The notes beneath the pieces are model-generated. The model searched no databases. It saw only the letters and a program-made list of their open reading frames with translations, and was not told where the DNA came from. From Lamellibrachia satsuma (taxonomy: Eukaryota; Annelida; Polychaeta; Sabellida; Siboglinidae), in the NCBI GenBank assembly GCA_033239005.1, contig BSQZ01000051.1, forward strand, positions 4,366,501 through 4,430,500: a DNA stretch of 64,000 bases, read 5' to 3'. This document shows, in pieces, positions 57,101 through 64,000 of the stretch (the first letter of the stretch is position 1; each line of letters begins with the position of its first letter). A program made the position numbers and the translations under genes.

Positions 57101-60100
57101 TAGTTGTCTCACACACGGAACTTAACTTTAGTTGTCTCACACACGGAACTTAACTTTAGTTGTTAGTGGACCGATCGTTGCTGGTCGGACGGGTAATGAT
57201 GAGCATTTCGTGGAAACGCTCTTTGGGTGCGGGGGTGTCTAGTTCCCAGAAACCAAGACAGGAAGTGGGATGAAGAACAAATAATGTGGTGTACATTCAC
57301 ACTTGCCATGGAACAAACTGACAAGTCCATGTTTCGTCAGGTTGATCTGCCAGGGGTACTGATGTAATCAGAAACCCTGGTGGCAAGGGTCGATCTGCCG
57401 GGGGTACGGTAGTGCTACTACCACCTGTGGCTGGCGAGGATGGGTTGTACACTATGGTAATGACTCATGTAATCCTAACGTGACACAGTAAATTACATAT
57501 TAAATACTGTAATTACATTATAGACTTAGTTAACGTAATACAGTGTAGTGACTATTTGTTTTATCCTGGCACATTATGTATGACCGTTTTATCCTGGCAC
57601 ATTATGTATGACCGTTTTATCCTGGCACATTATTTATGACTGTTTTATCCTGGCACATTATGTATGACCGTTTTATCCTGGCACATTATGTATGATCGTT
57701 TTATCCTGGCACATTATGTATGACCGTTTCCATCACATCACAAAGCATGTGTAACAATTTCTAGGACGGATGAGAAAATGCATCAATTACATCTCCTTAT
57801 AATCATATCGCTTTGATTTGATCGTGCCACTAATGTTTATTCTTGTGTAACATTTAGAAATACATTAATTGTGCTATTTTCAACAATATTATGCATGCTC
57901 CATACAGCAGGTAGTACGAACAGGTGGCGTGGCTGTGTGGTAGACAATGTAGCACATCGGACTTTCAATTGACAGGACTGGGGTTCGAAACCCCCTTTTG
58001 CCGTTTCCAAACCTGGGTAGTTTTGTTCACTGCACTTTTCCTGTGTCGTTCAGAAGAAACATTAAAAGCCATTGGTCCGTTCTATCTGGTGTCTATGCCA
58101 GGGGAAGTTAAAGATCCCACACAGGGAAATGGAAAAAACCTTTTGTTGACTCAGTTCGCCTCACAGACCTGGTGATCACGATCGCTGAGCTCACTATCAC
58201 CTCCCAAATTGTTTGTCCACACCTCACATTTATATTAATATTTTGATCATAGTATCATGGTGGTTAGTGTGGGAAATGTGAATGTTTTTTAAAAGGGTTT
58301 CTCATCTATTTTGGCATGGTCTTTCATTAGGCATAATGTATATCCTTTTTACCCTGACAGTTATCAGAGCTCTCCAGTTTTTCCGGGGCAAAACCATCTC
58401 CATTACCTGCGGAACTTGGGAAGTCGCTACCGGGTCCAACCTTTAATGGGAAGAGTTCCCACAGGGAGTTGGGCCCTGCTACAATACCCAGGGAAGAAGC
58501 CAGGCTGGGAGCATCTCCCATGCGGTGGAGGGCAGGCAGGAAGACCAACGCGGTAATTGGAGCCTCACATTCTCCATCCATGTTTCGCTGTATGCAACAA
58601 ATTGTGTAAAACCTTTCAATGAAAATTTTGAAGGCTGTGCTGTAAAGGAGACAACTTTGTTTCTCAGGATTTAACTAATTCCAAATTAATAACCATGGTA
58701 TAACTTTTTGCTTCCTGGTTCCATGTTTTGCTCACAGATTCACATTGCTTCAAGTTCTACTTGTGCACGTATTTCTTGCTCTAGATTATTTTCCTTGCTC
58801 CATGTTCTACCCTCTACTCCATGTTCTACTCCTTCCTCCATGTTCTACTCGCTACTCCTTGTTCTGTTCCTTGCTCCATTTTCTACCCTCTACTCCATGT
58901 TCTACTCCTTGCTCCATGTTCTACTCCTTGCTCCATGTTATACTAACTACTCCATGTTCTACTCCTTCCTCCATGTTCTACTCGCTACTCCTTGTTCTAC
59001 TCCTTGCTCCATGTTCTACCCTCTACTCCATGTTCTACTCCTTGCTCCATGTTCTACCCTCTACTCCATGTTCTACTCCTTGCTCCATGTTCTACTAACT
59101 ACTCTATGTTCTACTCCTTCCTCCATGTTCTACTCGCTACTCCTTGTTCTGCTCCTTGCTCCATGTTCTACTCGCTATTCCATGTTCTCTCCTTGTTCCA
59201 GATTATGTTCCTTACTACATGTTCTGTTCACTACACCATGTTCTCCTTGCTCCATGTTCTACATGCTACTCTATGTTCTGTTCCTTGGTTCATGTTCTAC
59301 TCACTACTCAATGTTCTACTCCTTGTTAAATGTTCTACTCCTTACTCCATCTACTCCATGTTCTAGGCTGACCTGAAGTGTTGTATTTGAACAGGAGGCT
59401 CAGAGGGTGGAACTCTCAAAGAAGGAACCCCCAAGGGTGATAGAGCCTGCGAGAGTGAAGTCGCAGCAGCCAGTAGAGCCCCCAAGGGTGAAGCACCGCA
59501 CTTGCAGTTCCTTGTGTGACCTGTTTGATGACGTGAAGCCAGGCAACAAGCCACTGTACAACAGAAGGTGTTAAAGATCATTACTCAATTAAATTATCTG
59601 CTCATCTCGTTTCAGAATCATTTCTAAAAAAAATCAACTGATCTATTCCCTGCTGAGTCCACTGTGACATGCCAGATCATTTGTGCAAATATGTTATGTT
59701 GTTTTGATAAAATGTACGGACAAACTAGTAAATTATTTTTGACTGGATTGGGCAAACATTTTGCAAAAACGGGCTAAAGTTGTCTGGCTCTATATACTGT
59801 AACATAAGGCTATTGTTGATACTTTCAACAAAAATGAAAAGACTGTGCAAATTACTTAGTCTATTTCTGCACTACAGATTTGTACATCAATGAACCAAAT
59901 TCAAGGATAAAAGAATCGAGGAAGGAGTTTTAAATTTAAGCAATAATTATTTAAAATTTAGAATCACAAACTGCCACTTTGGGAATTCCAGCAGAGACCG
60001 ATTTCCAAGATACATATATTGTTGTCTTGTTTAGTATAGAGAGCCTATTTGTATTGATGCCTCATATGAAATAGAGAGCTTGCGATATTATATTGATGTC

Positions 60101-60612
60101 TCGTTTAGTACAATCTTGTTATAATTTCAGAATAATTACCCTGCCTGATAGTTTACACGAGCGATTTGTGCCCCAATTGGTCGGGATACACTGTGTCACA
60201 TGACAATGCGCAGATACTAAATTAAGCATGACGTTGATCTTGATGCCACTCCTGATTTGAGCTTTGATGAAAGGTGCGCCTGCTGTTGGTCACCGATTGG
60301 CTCCAAAATCACCGCCAACTGTTGGTCATATTGAGACAAGCCTCAATTCCACTGACACAATCGTAGCCACAGATCAGTCTCGTGTGTGTTTACATGACTG
60401 ATTCTTGCCCCGCAGTACCGCACAACACTGTGTTGGCCGACCGATTGGGCAGTTAGGCACTCGTGTAAACCAGCCTTTAGTTACAAAACCCACCTTTTTC
60501 TAAATGCATTTCTCACTGATGACTATCCAGAGTCGTGGCAAGTCTTCCAGAGGAGACAAGTGGCAGCTTCACTGAGATGTTCTCCCCCGGCAAAGGCGAC
60601 ATCTTCTTGTAG
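45172..60612 (+). CDS. HMG-box-like protein with SILK and RVxF (PP1-docking) motifs, seven exons
   Basis: Exons 45172-45441, 52355-52547, 52889-53040, 53490-53974, 54063-55867, 59395-59567 and 60531-60612 join in phase to about 1052 residues from Met at 45173. Residues 41-84 resemble an HMG box (FLLEQRPLLAIKYPFLTPQQ, then LWSKLSSKDKK). GILK at 201-204 and RVSF at 217-220 reproduce the SILK plus RVxF pair of protein phosphatase 1 regulators. A second RVxF (RVTF 470-473) is followed at once by KEN (475-477), an APC/C degron type. The rest is polar, basic and Ser-rich. The C-terminus is DLFDDVKPGNKPLYNRR followed by FTEMFSPGKGDIFL. Weak points: the start may lie in an unseen exon; the 88-base intron 53975-54062 has a perfect donor (CAG|GTAAGA) but a poor acceptor, so an indel is possible; donor AAG|GTGTTA of exon 6 is weak, and read-through would stop at 59574. 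I do not recognise the family. Confidence 0.72.
45588..45655. repeat. 33 bp tandem duplication
   Basis: AGTACCCGGTATACTAATGT plus TGTTACATGTT occurs twice in succession, identical. It lies in intron 1 of the HMG-like gene. Confidence 0.85.
45805..46197. mobile_element. MITE with AGGG-CCATCCATAAAGTATGTCA termini
   Basis: The left end AGGGGCCATCCATAAAGTAT and right end GCGTGACATACTTAATGGAT plus GGTCCCT are inverted repeats of about 27 bp with few mismatches. The interior has no transposase. The reverse complement of the left half recurs at 50935-51107. Target-site length could not be fixed. Confidence 0.75.
46205..48090. other. Intron 1 of the HMG-like gene, unremarkable part
   Basis: No exon-like frame or structured repeat was recognised. 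Short frames at 46814-47017 and 47262-47447 have no family character. Confidence 0.5.
48091..50276. repeat. 59 bp minisatellite, about 37 units
   Basis: The unit contains GAGTGTATCAGTGCAGAGAA, GAACTCCCAGGGGCATCGTT and ACCACAGAGTATCTTGTGT. Units differ by few recurrent substitutions (GAGTATC/GAGGATC/GAGAATC; GTGTATCAGTGCAG/GTGTATAAGTGCAG/GTATCAGTACAG), with one 1-base insertion near 49013 and one small deletion near 49665. The + strand is open over long stretches. Since 59 is not a multiple of three, each frame visits all three unit frames, so openness in one implies openness in all and is not evidence for coding. Located in intron 1 of the HMG-like gene, it abuts a LINE fragment at 50274. Confidence 0.95.
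50274..50850 (+). pseudogene. Non-LTR retrotransposon 3' end abutting the minisatellite
   Basis: The frame from the last satellite unit reads DLSDDADINRQRRTLFVQGN, then LTLFRTYCSPMYSVQLWWNY and INRLHLAYHNI, followed after a stop by LGLSKYEST. This is the C-terminal part of a non-LTR reverse transcriptase ORF (family pattern RQ-R-LY-QGN-L--KF...LF-TYC-P-Y---LW). It ends at AATAAAG and a (TTGAA)n tail at 50815-50846. It is 5' truncated exactly where the 59 bp array ends. Confidence 0.75.
50935..51107 (-). mobile_element. Partial inverted copy of the 45805-46197 MITE
   Basis: On the minus strand, AAGGGACTATCCACAAAG-like sequence, TTTTTTGAGACCTCCCC and AAGTTGGCCTGTACACACCC match 45805-45915 in order. 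The second half of the element is missing. Confidence 0.65.
51291..52228 (+). mobile_element. M1 MITE copy carrying an internal CR1-like LINE 3' end
   Basis: The left M1 end (CCGTATTCGACCTATTAAGT, TA at 51289-51290) and about 230 bp of M1 are followed at about 51520 by LINE coding sequence. This reads GNQILGLIRRTIMSKEKQLI, VPLYKAIVRQHLEYCIQAWR, then after a frameshift MIPELRDLSYESQLLQCGLT, and later MRKYSFSQRVINEWNKLPND. The right M1 end (ATTCCTTGACATTTCTCC ... TGCTTATTAGAACGAATA) resumes at about 52165. So the LINE fragment sits inside the MITE. A 50 bp direct duplication occurs in the left part (CATGCCCTAATTAGCATAC twice). It lies in intron 1 of the HMG-like gene. Confidence 0.7.
55887..57022. 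repeat. 49 bp minisatellite with a hairpin in each unit, about 23 units
   Basis: The unit is GGCAGATCTACCCTCGCCAC, CAGGGGCTTCTGACTACATC and AGTACCCCT. CCAGGGG and CCCCTGG within and across units are complementary, so each unit can fold into a 7 bp stem over about 18 bases. Variation is limited (TACATC/TGCATC; CAGGGG/CAAGGGG). The array starts about 19 bases after the donor of exon 5 of the HMG-like gene, and a partial inverted copy lies at 57343-57407. Confidence 0.95.
57080..57163. repeat. 28 bp tandem repeat, three units
   Basis: Identical units of TCTCACACACGGAACTTAAC plus TTTAGTTG, shortly after the 49 bp array. Confidence 0.9.
57343..57407. repeat. Inverted partial copy of the 49 bp minisatellite unit
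   Basis: GATCTGCCAGGGGTACTGAT, GTAATCAGAAACCCTGG and TGGCAAGGGTCGATCTGCC are the reverse complement of about 1.3 units, with several substitutions. It lies 320 bp from the array in opposite orientation. Confidence 0.8.
57557..57727. repeat. 28 bp tandem repeat, six units
   Basis: GTTTTATCCTGGCACATTAT plus GTATGACC is repeated six times with only single substitutions. It lies in intron 5 of the HMG-like gene. Confidence 0.9.
57922..58160 (+). mobile_element. tRNA-derived SINE with intact B box
   Basis: The head (57922-57995) contains GGTAGACAATGTAGC and the B box GGTTCGAAACC, an exact match to the Pol III B-box consensus. The body includes CAGAAGAAACATTAAAAGCC, ATTGGTCCGTTCTATCTGG and ATGCCAGGGGAAGTTAAAGA, shared with 1927-2142. 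This is the best-preserved of three copies. It is not a tRNA gene because the acceptor stem is missing. Confidence 0.75.
58320..58590. other. GC-richer segment of unknown origin
   Basis: Moderately GC-rich, with 81-84 residue frames on both strands (for example MGDAPSLASSLGIVAGPNSL on the minus strand). No family was recognised and no splice-compatible continuation was found. It may be part of an unrecognised repeat. Confidence 0.3.
58795..59366. repeat. 19 bp pyrimidine-rich array, about 30 units
   Basis: Units such as CTCCTTGCTCCATGTTCTA alternate with CCCTCTACTCCATGTTCTA. The + strand is strongly CT-rich. Because 19 is not divisible by three, the translated pattern repeats every 57 nt, which explains the 222-residue open frame. 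It ends about 28 bases before the acceptor of exon 6 of the HMG-like gene, extending the polypyrimidine context of that acceptor. Confidence 0.95.
59615..59955 (+). repeat. Degenerate copy of the 62501 MITE family
   Basis: AAAAATCAACTGATCTATTC, ATTTGTGCAAATATG, TTTTTGACTGGATTGG and CACTACAGATTTGTACATCA correspond in order to 1120-1380 and to the intact element. It lies in the last intron of the HMG-like gene. Confidence 0.6.
60148..60478. mobile_element. Second copy of the 8874-9250 MITE family, inverted orientation
   Basis: The left end TAGTTTACACGAGCGATTTG and right end GCACTCGTGTAAACCAGCC are inverted repeats (TTTACACGAG core). The interior shares CCAATTGGTCGG-type and GTAGCCAC-type blocks with the first copy in reverse complement. 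It ends about 50 bases before the acceptor of the last exon of the HMG-like gene. Confidence 0.6.
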
Positions 60613-61174
60613 AGCATTCCTCAGAAACTACGTTAAAATATTCGGGTTTGGACTGGTTATGTACGCCTGCATAATGTCACCATTTCAAGGGGGGAATATG
60701 TTTAATTCTTGAAAGGAAGCAGTATTATTAATTATGTGAAGATTTGCAGCTTCAGTTCCTTCATTAAAGGGAATGAGCAACGATTTTAATTGGTTGACTG
60801 AAAAACGATTTTACGGGACATTGCGACACAGAATTTCCTAGTATTTATATAATATCTCGGTTGGTAAAAAAATATACGCACAAAATGTGTTATGGTGATT
60901 TTTCATCTCAATATATTAAAAATTTGGCTATGAATTAAAATATGCTAGTTTTACGACATCAGAATTAATGACAGATAAAAAATCTTCACCTTAGGTGAAA
61001 TATAATGTTTTTACTGGATGATTTATTAGTCCGTAAAATTCTTGTTTTATACAATACCTGATGGTGGATAACTACAGCAATGAAGATTACTACATGAAGT
61101 ATAACGTTGATACTTTAGATGTAGTTTAGGATTACCAAATTCAGATAATTATGGCATTTTAATTATACAAAATA

Positions 61175-62330
61175 CTCAATATGCTTCATATTAGACAACC
61201 AATGAAAATGGTGTGTGTGTAGCATGATGACATAAGTGCTATGTTGTCGGCAAAGTACCATGTTGATTATCTTGCATGGAATTCCATAGCTCTCCATAAT
61301 TTTCCATAGACTCTCTCGGTGCACTGAGTCAAATGCTTTTTCAAAGTCCACAAACGTGATGTATAGAGTTGCCTGCCATTCCACTACCTGTTCTATAATA
61401 TTTCGTAAAATAAATATCTGTTCTACTGTGCCTCTCCCACTTCTGAAACCTGCTTGTTCGTCTCTCAACTTGCTGTTAACTCCATCTCTTATTCTGTCAA
61501 TGAGTACTCTTCCAAATACTTCACTAGGAACAGATGTCAAAGTAATTCCTCTCCAATTCCTGCACTCTCTAAGGTCACCTTTCTTCTGTATTTTAATGAT
61601 CAGTCCCTGCTTCCATGTTTTTGGCACTTTCTCTTGTTCCCAAAATGTTCTGAATAATTTGACAAGCCATTTCTCTGTTGTATTCATGTCTGCTTTTAAT
61701 AATTCTGCTGTAATTTCGTCCTTGCCCCCGCTTTCCTGTTTTTCATCTTCCTTAGTGCTGTTCTAATTTCTGCTTTTGTTATATTAACTATCTCCACATC
61801 TGTTACAGGGTCATCAGGTATAGGTCTATTGAGGATTTCCTCAAAGAGTTCTTTCCATCGCTTCCTTCAGGCCAATCCTTCCGTTATTAAATTTCCACAT
61901 TTGTCTTTCACTGCATGTGTTGTCTTACGTTTGTCATTACTGAGGGTTTTTGTAATATCATACACTTCTTTCATTCTTCCATTACGTGCTGCTTCCTCTG
62001 CTTCCATGGCAAGGTGGTCAACCCACTTCCTCTTGTCTTGTCTCATGCTCTTCTTCACTTCTTTGTCTTTACACCTATATTTATACATGTAATTCTGCTT
62101 AATCCTGTCTGACTTTGTCTGCTCGATGTTGTTCTTCAGTCATTTTTTTTCTCTTCTACTAACTCCTGCGACTCCTTGCTGATCCATGGTTTTTGCCCTT
62201 TTTGTACCCCAGTACTTCTTGAGTTGTTTCTTTGTATGCATCCTCAAAGTCTTGCCATTGTTTCTCAACTTCTTCGTCGTCTGTTTCGTTGTAGTCTTGT
62301 AATATATCATATTTGTTGCGCAACTTCAGT
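61175..62330 (-). pseudogene. RTE-like LINE remnant
   Basis: On the minus strand the region reads from about 62100 down MYKYRCKDKEVKKSMRQDKR and EAARNGRMKEVYDITKTLS. After a break comes WLVKLFRTFWEQEKVPKTWK, GITLTSVPSEVFGRVLIDRI, EQAGFRSGRGTVEQIFILR and LYITFVDFEKAFDSVHRESL, the fingers and motif A of an RTE/CFDP2-type reverse transcriptase. The element stops before the YADD motif (last aligned residues near IMESYGIPCKI), so it is truncated at the 3' side, and internal frameshifts separate the blocks. Confidence 0.85.
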
Positions 62331-62500
62331 GAGAATTGGGCTTTAATAGCTGGAAAATGGTTCTACATTCCCTTTAATGTATGCTTGAATCTCATATAAA
62401 ATGTAAGAAAGTATTCATGTTTTAAAGATCATATTTAGTCGTTTCTAGGAGCACCTTCAGCAAAGAAGTAAAGGGTTAATTTTGTGGTTTTTATGTTATA

Positions 62501-62928
62501 CAGTAGACTCCACTTACCAGAATAATGGATAAAAGAATCGGCAGCTTAGTAGAATCAAACATGGAACGGAATCATTCCTGCTATGTTAAAGTGTTCTACT
62601 TAAAGGTGCCTCTTCAATTCAATATTTTTGCAAGTCTCATTTCAAATTCATGTTGTGAAAAATCATACCTACCTAGTATCCACTACAATGTGCTAGCTCG
62701 TTTGTGCAACTTTTGTATGTTGTTTTCGTGAAATCATCAGACAAAATATTAAATAAGTAATTGACTGCGGATGTTACGTGAACTATTCACACACTACATG
62801 TTGGGATATCAACAAACCGGATTTGCGATAGACTAAATCAGTTGAGACTGGGGTTTTAAGAGAATTGGCTGCTTAACAAAATCACATTTACTCTGGCCCG
62901 AAGTGACTGTGTTAAGTGAAGTCCACTG
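62501..62928 (+). mobile_element. Intact 428 bp TA-flanked MITE (pogo/Tigger-like termini)
   Basis: The left end CAGTAGACTCCACTTAC and right end GTTAAGTGAAGTCCACTG are inverted repeats with few mismatches. TA flanks it at 62499-62500 and 62929-62930. CAGT-type termini with TA duplications are typical of the pogo/Tigger branch of Tc1/mariner. No transposase is present. Its interior defines the dispersed repeat found at 1078, 11906, 36700 and 59615. Confidence 0.85.
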
Positions 62929-63084
62929 TATGCACAGTAATCGTTTTGTAGGTTGTTGATTTTAAATATGCGTACACGTGCATGTCGTTATTGTATATGA
63001 TGTGTACATGATGTTCACGATGCATATTTTTCTTGTTACGGTTGTTAGATCTGACCAGCGATAGCCACATTGCTTCACATGTCT

Positions 63085-63190
63085 CACATACTGGCATGTA
63101 CATGTAACCATAACAACACGTACTGGCATGTACATGTAACCATAACAACACGTACTGGCATGTACATGTAACCATAACAACACGTACTGG
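63085..63190. repeat. 32 bp tandem repeat, just over three units
   Basis: ACTGGCATGTACATGTAACC plus ATAACAACACGT is repeated with almost no change. Each unit contains the palindrome CATGTACATG. Confidence 0.9.
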
Positions 63191-64000
63191 AGTGTTAATT
63201 AGACAGTTCCAGTCTTTTTGCTAGTGATTTGTTAGAATTGTGCTGTTGTTGCTGTTCAAAAGTTGTTGTTGTTGTTGTTTAAAATAGTGGTTTCTTTTCA
63301 GTTTAGAAATGTAATTTACACATTACGTCAGCGATACATGTAATGCATCTATCAGTGTTTTCCAGTGTGTGATAATAACTTACGGTCTGAAGAAAAAGCT
63401 TTACAATAGTTAATGGTCTGATTCAAACAATCTTCAATCAAATTAAAAAATAATGCATCATATTTGTTTCCAATGGTTATGCAAGATGCAGAATTTAGAT
63501 TTTGCAATGTTGCCTCCCCCCAACCTCTGGGCCTCTTGTTGGTCCATCCTGGTGGATGGCAAATTTCATAAAATTCTTAAATTTCATAAATGTTCATCTT
63601 AGCATTTGTGCTTGTATTTTGTTCCGTTTTGTTTTGGGTTGTCGGGGATTATTATTATTCAATTTGTTGATCATATTATTTCACTTTAATAGAAATATGT
63701 TTTATTTGTAACCATAATCAACTTTTGTAATCGTTTATTCTAGCACATTTGTTTTGTTATAAACTTTGTTAAAATGTACGTTTCAATTAGTAATTTGTGC
63801 CCACCCAAGTGAGAAACCACAACGTGTAAATATTGCATGTTTACTATGTCTATGCCTATGGCTATGGTCATACAGTTGGTTGTCATGCAGTTGTTAACAT
63901 TTTATGTTCTTTCTCATTCCATTGTTACAGTTCTTGTTGTTACGGTTTAGCTAAATAAACGATTATAGAAACATTTACAATTATGTCTTCATTTTGATTT
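63191..64000. other. Right end of the window, no gene seen
   Basis: AT-rich DNA with a (GTT)n tract near 63255-63285 and an AATAAA at about 63953. The hexamer could be a poly(A) signal of a + strand transcript, but no coding exon was found near it. Confidence 0.4.

Noticed and set aside
57922..57995. tRNA gene
   Set aside because: The B box is perfect but the acceptor stem does not pair and the sequence continues into the SINE body shared with other copies.
58708..59376. 222-residue Leu/Cys/Ser-rich frame as a secreted or membrane protein
   Set aside because: It is a translation of the 19 bp CT-rich tandem repeat; all frames show the same periodic pattern.

Overview
This is a 64 kb stretch of AT-rich, intron-containing nuclear DNA from an animal. 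The gene families present (ING, CFAP97, a classical SDR) and the mobile-element mix (L2/CR1-like, RTE-like and other non-LTR retrotransposons, tRNA-derived SINEs, hAT and TA-flanked MITEs) fit an invertebrate, possibly a lophotrochozoan such as a mollusc. The phylum is an inference, not something read from a diagnostic sequence.

Layout. (1) 34-1053, + strand: the last two exons of a short-chain dehydrogenase. (2) 1.1-11.2 kb: no gene found, but a dense repeat landscape with a SINE, several MITE families and a 4.6 kb tandem segmental duplication. (3) 11277-19510, - strand: a complete four-exon ING1/ING2-type gene whose introns carry a direct duplication and a LINE split by a hAT element. (4) 20.2-24.2 kb, + strand: a decayed L2/CR1-type LINE and the tail of a hAT transposase. 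(5) 24978-26576, - strand: a two-exon gene for an unrecognised single-pass membrane protein. (6) 26.6-34.2 kb: repeats only, including a hAT MITE with a perfect 8 bp target duplication. (7) 34206-43010, - strand: a two-exon CFAP97 (hemingway) gene with a 7 kb intron. (8) 45172-60612, + strand: a seven-exon gene for a protein of about 1050 residues that I could not name. It has an HMG-box-like segment, a tandem SILK/RVxF pair typical of protein phosphatase 1 partners, a second RVxF and a KEN tripeptide. Its introns hold large minisatellites with 59, 49, 28 and 19 bp units. (9) 60.6-64 kb: an RTE-type LINE remnant and an intact MITE with TA target sites.

Three consecutive genes (ING, the membrane protein, CFAP97) lie on the minus strand, and the HMG-like gene is divergent from CFAP97, so 43.0-45.2 kb may hold a shared promoter. 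ING reads H3K4me3 in chromatin, CFAP97 acts in cilia and sperm flagella, and the HMG/PP1-motif protein looks nuclear and cell-cycle related. Nothing in the sequence shows that they work in one pathway. All exon models rest on splice consensus, reading-phase agreement and protein similarity judged by eye, with no transcript data.
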